A stretch of 55,933 nt of DNA from a virus. Below, one piece after another: positions 51,755 through 55,933 of the stretch (the stretch's first letter is position 1; each line of letters begins with the position of its first letter). The translations under genes were made by a program, and so were the position numbers. The DNA is taken from positions 1 through 55,933 of IMG/VR virus record IMGVR_UViG_3300032331_000244. The stretch is one strand, 5' to 3'. Below the pieces are notes generated by a model. That model was not told the origin of the DNA. It ran no database searches and was given only the letters and a program-made list of their open reading frames with translations.

Positions 51755-52684
51755 ATGGCAACAAGAAAACCCAAAGTAACTAAAGAAGAAAAAACAGTAC
51801 CAGTAGAAATGGTACAAGAAATCGCTGCAAATGCGGCAGCAGAGCAAGCTGCAAAAACAGATGCTCCAGCAGACCAAGCACCACAAGCTGGTCAAGTACA
51901 AGTAAATGTAGATTTCTTGCGTACAACCAAAGTGCATATCGCTATGCCATGTTATGGTGGTATGTTGACTGAATCCACATTTATGAGTTTCATTAAATGG
52001 GCTAACACAGCCCGTCAATTAAACATTGACTGGACATTGGAAACAATGGTCAACGAAAGTCTTATCAGTCGTGCCCGTAACACACTAACTGCTAAGTTCT
52101 TAGACATGCCAGATGCAACACACTTATTCTTTGTTGACGCTGACATTGGCTGGGAGCCATGGCATCTATTAGTATTATTGAACCGTGATGTTGATGTTAT
52201 CGGTGGATTGTATCCAATGAAGACTATGCCAATCAAATGGGTAGTTAACGGATTTGAAGGTGCTGAAGAAGGTCCAGACGGATTACAAGAAGTATCTAAA
52301 GCAGGCACAGGTTTCTTGTTAATGAAGAAGCATGTATTTGAAAAATTAAATTCACATCCTGCTGTTAAACAATACAAGAATGATATTGGACTTGATCCAA
52401 AATATGACCAACACTTGAAAACATATTTTGACACAGCAGTGCGTCAGAATCGCTACTACAGCGAAGATTGGACATTCTGTGAAAACTGGCGTGACTTAGG
52501 TGGACGCATCTGGATGGACAAGCGTGTATTATTGCGTCACAGTGGTAGTTATGTTTTCTGTATGGAAAATCAAGAACATCTGCTTAAGACAGTTGGACCA
52601 ATGTTCTTAGAACAACAACAAAGTCTGGGAATGAAATTAGTTGACAAAGATGGCAACGAAATCAAGTCAGTAAAAGCAGCGTAA
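51755..52684 (+). CDS. GT-A type glycosyltransferase
   Basis: A 309-residue protein. After an Ala/Glu/Lys-rich, probably disordered N-terminal ~50 residues, a glycosyltransferase domain begins with 'KVHIAMPCYGGMLTESTFMS'. 'NESLISRARNTLTAKFLD' follows, and the metal/UDP-sugar-binding D-x-D is DAD (128-130) in 'HLFFVDADIGWEPWHLLVLL'. 'GGLYPMKTMPIKW' and 'EDWTFCENWRDLGGRIWMD' are typical of the acceptor half in phage and Anp1-like enzymes. It may glycosylate phage DNA bases, virion proteins or host surface sugars; the target is not readable. A strong terminator follows. Confidence 0.78.
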   Translation: MATRKPKVTKEEKTVPVEMVQEIAANAAAEQAAKTDAPADQAPQAGQVQVNVDFLRTTKVHIAMPCYGGMLTESTFMSFIKWANTARQLNIDWTLETMVNESLISRARNTLTAKFLDMPDATHLFFVDADIGWEPWHLLVLLNRDVDVIGGLYPMKTMPIKWVVNGFEGAEEGPDGLQEVSKAGTGFLLMKKHVFEKLNSHPAVKQYKNDIGLDPKYDQHLKTYFDTAVRQNRYYSEDWTFCENWRDLGGRIWMDKRVLLRHSGSYVFCMENQEHLLKTVGPMFLEQQQSLGMKLVDKDGNEIKSVKAA

Positions 52685-52685
52685 A

Positions 52686-52709
52686 AAAAGCCCCGAAAGG
52701 GGCTTTTCT
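52686..52709 (+). terminator. Rho-independent terminator after the glycosyltransferase gene
   Basis: AAAAGCCCC (52686-52694), loop GAAA, GGGGCTTTT (52699-52707). It is 1 nt after the stop codon and 6 nt before the next late promoter. Confidence 0.9.
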
Positions 52710-52712
52710 AAT

Positions 52713-52720
52713 GATAAATA
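52713..52720 (+). promoter_or_regulatory. Late promoter, 4 nt before the NTase-GNAT gene
   Basis: GATAAATA, then AACA, then ATG (52725). There is no ribosome site, so a leaderless late transcript is predicted, as for the HNH and 13600 genes. Confidence 0.6.
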
Positions 52721-52724
52721 AACA

Positions 52725-54584
52725 ATGAATCTAAAAGAACTTAATAGCTTTAAACTAAGTGATGCAGTTACATTCCACGACAAACTTAACCCTAAGTTAT
52801 GGAATGGTACTAAGTTGCGCCCAGATGTTAGAGAACAGCTTATGCTGATTGCACAAGACTTTTTAGAAGAATTAGGTGTACATGATTTAGATGTAAAAGA
52901 CATAACAATATCAGGCAGTAATGCCGCATATAGCTATACAAAGCACAGTGATTTAGATTTACATATATTAGTAGACATGGGTAATTTGCCTGTTGATGAG
53001 GTATATAAAGAGTTGTTTACTGCTAAGAAAACAATATATAACGATACACATGATATAAAGATTCATACTATTCCAGTAGAATTATATGTACAAGACAGTA
53101 GACAACCTGTAGTAAGTTTAGGTGAATATAGTGTGTTAAATGACCAATGGATAAAAATACCCACTAAGCGTAGAAGTGATTTTGACCAAACCGCTACCAA
53201 AAGCAAGTATGAAAAATTATTAGGTTTGATAGAGATAGCCCTCAAATCAAGAAAATATATCAAAGTAAAACATATAATAGACACAATCAAAAGATATAGA
53301 CAAGCAGGACTAGATAAAGGCGGTGAATTTGGTCCTGAGAATTTAGCATATAAGATGTTGCGTAGTCAGGGATATATTACAAAACTATATGATTTAAGAG
53401 ACAAGTTACATAGTGAGAAGTTATCATTTGAAACTATGTATCAGAACATTGATGAAGAATCAAATCATTGGTATGATGCTGGCCTAAAGGATGCTCAACG
53501 TGATGCTAAACTATATCCTGACAGAGTTGTTAAAAAACTTAACCCACGCACACGTTTGAAAACCATGCAAGACAAGCGGGCACGACACCCAGAAGAAGTA
53601 GAACAATACTCACTTGGTTATAGAAGTCTTAAGCAAGGTGTAGCGGAAAACAAAGCCGATGGCATCAACAAAATGTTCAACAACCTAGGTGATCCTGTGT
53701 TTGCCAATTTGCAACGTGTGGCATTGTTAGCCATGCAGGGTAGACAAAGTGAAGCCGCTGGTCGTTTGCAAACTGTGATCAAAGGTGCCGATCCAGCTGT
53801 GCAAAAGAAAATTATTGATGCTGTAAACAACATCAAACCTGTGACAATAAATGGTCGTGTGGCAGATTCTAGCACACTGGACAAAAGCAAACAGCACAAT
53901 GACTGGATCATTAACACTTTTATTCCGTGGGTACAATCTTTACTAGGGCAGCAAGGTGTGGCGGAAGAATACAACACCATGCAATTTGCAGCAGAAAAAA
54001 CTCCTGCAATAAATCCATACGGCGGGCGTAAAGATAACCAATTTCGTGGTGGCATAAGTGAAGCCGCAGATAAAAAAATCAGTTTTAAAATACAAAAAGG
54101 CAATGGTAAATTCTCTACAACTTTGACTGTTAATAATTCTCCAGCTGGTATATATCAATATGATAGTAACACAGGGCGTAGCATTGCTGAAGTTTATCCA
54201 GAATTCAAAGGCAAAGGATTAGGTAAATTATTAGTTTTACATGCTATCTACACAGCAGCACAGTTAGGATTAGATTTCCAAGAAGATGAATCAAGAACCA
54301 GTGCTTATGATAATGTATTAGATAGTTTAAGTAGCAACGGTTATATTGTAGATGACGATGGATATTGGTACGTTACGGGAGAGGGAGAACAATATCTAAA
54401 ACGATCATTGAATGAAGCCTCAGGATATATCCCAAGCGAAAAACAAAAGAATGACCCACGATTCAAGACAGCACTAACCGTAGATGTACACCCTGACAGT
54501 ATAAAAAAGAACGCAAAAGCATTCTACTGGAACACCAGTCGTGCTGGAATACCCCCAACAGCTAAAGCAAACGGCAAAATCTAA
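52725..54584 (+). CDS. Modular polyprotein: pol-beta-type nucleotidyltransferase + GNAT acetyltransferase
   Basis: A 619-residue protein built from separate modules. Residues about 1-300 contain a nucleotidyltransferase of the pol-beta superfamily: GSN 64-66, D76-x-D78 in SDLDLHILV, and a third acid at E119. After 'GVAE' (V306-E308) there is a ~100-residue helical module, then 'GVAE' again (V412-E414). A linker with I444-S-E-A follows, and a GNAT domain (about 447-560) with the acetyl-CoA loop KGKGLGK at 495-501. L562-N-E-A precedes a conserved-looking 55-residue end ('GYIPSEKQKNDPRFKTALTV'). The (L/I/V)-x-E followed by A, N or E between modules looks like prohead-protease sites. It may be packaged, cut and injected to modify host targets. 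The domain calls are good; the processing is inference. Confidence 0.68.
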   Translation: MNLKELNSFKLSDAVTFHDKLNPKLWNGTKLRPDVREQLMLIAQDFLEELGVHDLDVKDITISGSNAAYSYTKHSDLDLHILVDMGNLPVDEVYKELFTAKKTIYNDTHDIKIHTIPVELYVQDSRQPVVSLGEYSVLNDQWIKIPTKRRSDFDQTATKSKYEKLLGLIEIALKSRKYIKVKHIIDTIKRYRQAGLDKGGEFGPENLAYKMLRSQGYITKLYDLRDKLHSEKLSFETMYQNIDEESNHWYDAGLKDAQRDAKLYPDRVVKKLNPRTRLKTMQDKRARHPEEVEQYSLGYRSLKQGVAENKADGINKMFNNLGDPVFANLQRVALLAMQGRQSEAAGRLQTVIKGADPAVQKKIIDAVNNIKPVTINGRVADSSTLDKSKQHNDWIINTFIPWVQSLLGQQGVAEEYNTMQFAAEKTPAINPYGGRKDNQFRGGISEAADKKISFKIQKGNGKFSTTLTVNNSPAGIYQYDSNTGRSIAEVYPEFKGKGLGKLLVLHAIYTAAQLGLDFQEDESRTSAYDNVLDSLSSNGYIVDDDGYWYVTGEGEQYLKRSLNEASGYIPSEKQKNDPRFKTALTVDVHPDSIKKNAKAFYWNTSRAGIPPTAKANGKI

Positions 54585-54585
54585 A

Positions 54586-54633
54586 GTTTCCATATTACGG
54601 TATTTTGATAAATACTCTATAACTTTGGGAAAC
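54586..54633 (+). promoter_or_regulatory. Late promoter with a possible flanking hairpin
   Basis: GATAAATA at 54607-54614, 23 nt before ATG 54638. The 14 bases GATAAATACTCTAT are identical to those at 49797-49810. GTTTCC (54586-54591) can pair with GGAAAC (54628-54633), which overlaps the GGGA ribosome site. The stem is only 6 bp with a 36-nt loop, so sequestration is less certain than at the two other genes. Confidence 0.5.
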
Positions 54634-54637
54634 CATC

Positions 54638-55933
54638 ATGAGATTTAAGCAAATAATAGAAACAACCACAGCAGGATCAGTCGCAACCGTAGCAAAGCCT
54701 ATGATGACTCAAACCCGTGAAAATGTCAATGTTCCAGGACTAAAACCCGTAAAACAATTAATGAAAGGGAAGCCTAACAAGAAAGGTCCTTACGCTAATA
54801 GCATTACAGAAAGCAAAGTCAAAGAACTAACAATAGATTTAAAAGAGTTAACTACTGCTGAATTTCAAAAGAAATATGGAAAAACAAAAGCTGAAATCAA
54901 AGCAAGCATGACGGCAGTTAACGAAGATGATTTAGCAGAACAAGATTTAATCGTTATTCCAGGTCAAGGCAGATTAAGAAGAACCGGATTCGTTAAGCAT
55001 GATATGGATCAAGGTGAACATGAAGGACACACATTAAAGAACAGTCTACACACTATTGCCCGTGCTGCTAGTGAATTAGATGAGAGATTATCTGTTCAAT
55101 CTGAATTCCCTGAGTGGGTATCAGAGAAGATTGGCGCAGCAAAAAATATGATGGTTACTGTAATGGATTATCTAGTCAGCAGCCAAGAGATGCAACATGA
55201 TAGTGATGCCATGAATGAAGGCTCACAAAGAGTTGATTCACTTGTTACTGACGCATTGAAAGTAATGAAGGGTCCAGAAATAAGTGATGCTGTATTAGCG
55301 TTAAAGAGAGTATTAGGCGACAGAGCATATAATGAACGCCGCGGCTTTTATAGTTTCTATGTTGACCAAATACATGATATGTATAATCAGCAAAATATTA
55401 ATGAACTTAGTTCTGGTCTCTTGGGAAGAGCCGCAGAATTGGCTAAAAACAAAAGAGATCAAGCAATGGAGCCTGAGTTACATAATGCATTAGGTGGCGG
55501 TTATATGAATCCATTAGCAACACATTATGATGATGTATCACAAAAAATAAACAATAGGGCAGGACAAGTAAGAAAAAAAGAAACAATACAAAAAATCGCT
55601 TCTAAAATTGCTTCTCCGGCGGTGATGCGTAAGATGGGTATTACTGAAGGCGAAGTAAGCACTAGCAACTTACGCACAATGTATGACTTAGCTAGAATGG
55701 CTAAAAATTACTGTAGCCCTGAAGGACAAGAAGCACTTACTGAATTGTTAAAAATTCTTAAATGGTATATGGATCAAGCAGAGCAAGGTGTGGCGGAAGG
55801 TGACATGTACGGTGATGCAGAAGTAAGTTGGGAAAAAGGCGGTCGTAGAGCGCCAACTGGCGCATTCAGAAATCCAAACTTTGGTAACGTACTTCAAAAA
55901 AGTGTAAACAAACACAATAAAGCTATAGTTAAA
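54638..55933 (+). CDS. Large modular head-internal candidate (partial, runs off the window)
   Basis: The frame is open for 432 codons to the end of the window. The start MRFKQIIETTTAG is again a short Lys/Ile helix ending in I-x-E (6-8). Further (L/I/V)-x-E sites occur: ITES 56-59, ITEG 335-338 and VAEG 385-388. The last is in the 'EQGVAEG' context shared with the 52725 protein ('KQGVAEN', 'QQGVAEE'). One recognisable module is 'GEHEGHTLKNSLHTIARAAS' with 'FPEWVSEKIGAAKNMM' (about 126-175), a helical unit I associate with internal proteins of aquatic T4-like phages. No enzyme domain is visible in the available part. The ATG has GGGA 8-11 nt upstream and its own late promoter. Confidence 0.6.
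   Translation, partial: MRFKQIIETTTAGSVATVAKPMMTQTRENVNVPGLKPVKQLMKGKPNKKGPYANSITESKVKELTIDLKELTTAEFQKKYGKTKAEIKASMTAVNEDDLAEQDLIVIPGQGRLRRTGFVKHDMDQGEHEGHTLKNSLHTIARAASELDERLSVQSEFPEWVSEKIGAAKNMMVTVMDYLVSSQEMQHDSDAMNEGSQRVDSLVTDALKVMKGPEISDAVLALKRVLGDRAYNERRGFYSFYVDQIHDMYNQQNINELSSGLLGRAAELAKNKRDQAMEPELHNALGGGYMNPLATHYDDVSQKINNRAGQVRKKETIQKIASKIASPAVMRKMGITEGEVSTSNLRTMYDLARMAKNYCSPEGQEALTELLKILKWYMDQAEQGVAEGDMYGDAEVSWEKGGRRAPTGAFRNPNFGNVLQKSVNKHNKAIVK

Noticed and set aside
1-55933. tRNA or rRNA genes
   Set aside because: Intergenic gaps are mostly under 120 bp (the largest is 170 bp at 44068-44237), and none shows a cloverleaf-like arrangement or T-loop consensus by eye. A covariance-model search would be needed to exclude one fully.

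Overview
The window is part of a large, AT-rich, strictly lytic tailed phage with contractile-tail (myovirus) genes of the T4 superfamily. It most resembles the T4-like phages of marine and freshwater bacteria. The evidence is recognisable counterparts of T4 gp13, gp14, gp15, gp18, gp19, gp4, gp16 and gp44, very tight gene packing, and T4-type late promoter sequences (GATAAATA, TATAAATA, ACTAAATA) in front of structural genes. No integrase, repressor, tRNA, rRNA, CRISPR array or insertion sequence was seen, and no photosynthesis gene that would point to a cyanobacterial host. The host cannot be named from this sequence. Perfect TTGACA-17-TATAAT-type promoters imply a host with an ordinary sigma-70-like factor.

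Layout. 1-4068: the end of a virion protein, a small membrane-anchored coiled-coil protein, and a leftward block of Nudix hydrolase, gp15 (tail terminator / sheath stabiliser) and gp14 (neck). 4189-7867: a rightward block with a conserved unknown, MazG-like pyrophosphohydrolase, gp13 neck protein and dNMP kinase, closed by a convergent HNH-type zinc protein. 7986-18228: a very large tail sheath, tail tube, a second tube-family protein, gp4 head-completion nuclease, gp16 small terminase, and two proteins with capsid-targeting-like N-termini. 18326-39548: two giant Asn/Gly/Thr-rich tail fibre proteins (3176 and 2841 aa) flanking a GH19-type endolysin and an Ig-like-repeat virion protein. 39586-44067: small conserved proteins, a DnaE-like fragment, a GroES-like co-chaperonin and the gp44 clamp loader, ending at a bidirectional terminator against a leftward PhoH. 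44238-49793: unknowns, a holin, a DnaJ-like J-protein, a ClpA-like unfoldase and another unknown. 49830-55933: small virion-like proteins, then enzymes (HxGH nucleotidyltransferase, glycosyltransferase, a fused pol-beta-type NTase + GNAT protein) and a large partial protein. Several of these carry putative prohead-protease sites.

How it works together. Nucleotide-pool genes (Nudix, MazG, dNMP kinase) and the clamp loader serve replication. GroES-like, DnaJ, Clp and PhoH genes look like a host-interaction and protein-folding or turnover set. The rest is late morphogenesis and lysis. Regulation is unusually legible. Early or middle genes have sigma-70 promoters, two of them placed so that the transcript should start at the AUG itself. 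Late genes have T4-type late promoters, and at least five of these also sit 4-5 nt from the ATG. At two genes the late promoter lies within or on the 5' arm of a hairpin that hides the ribosome-binding site, so read-through RNA should be silent and only late RNA translated.

The most unusual feature is a family of proteins (about 14.9-18.2 kb and 50.3-55.9 kb) built as strings of modules separated by (L/I/V)-x-E motifs. They have short N-termini like the T4 internal-protein targeting peptide. They are candidates for head-packaged polyproteins that the prohead protease cuts into separate effector enzymes. All functional statements are from reading motifs by eye; no database search was run.
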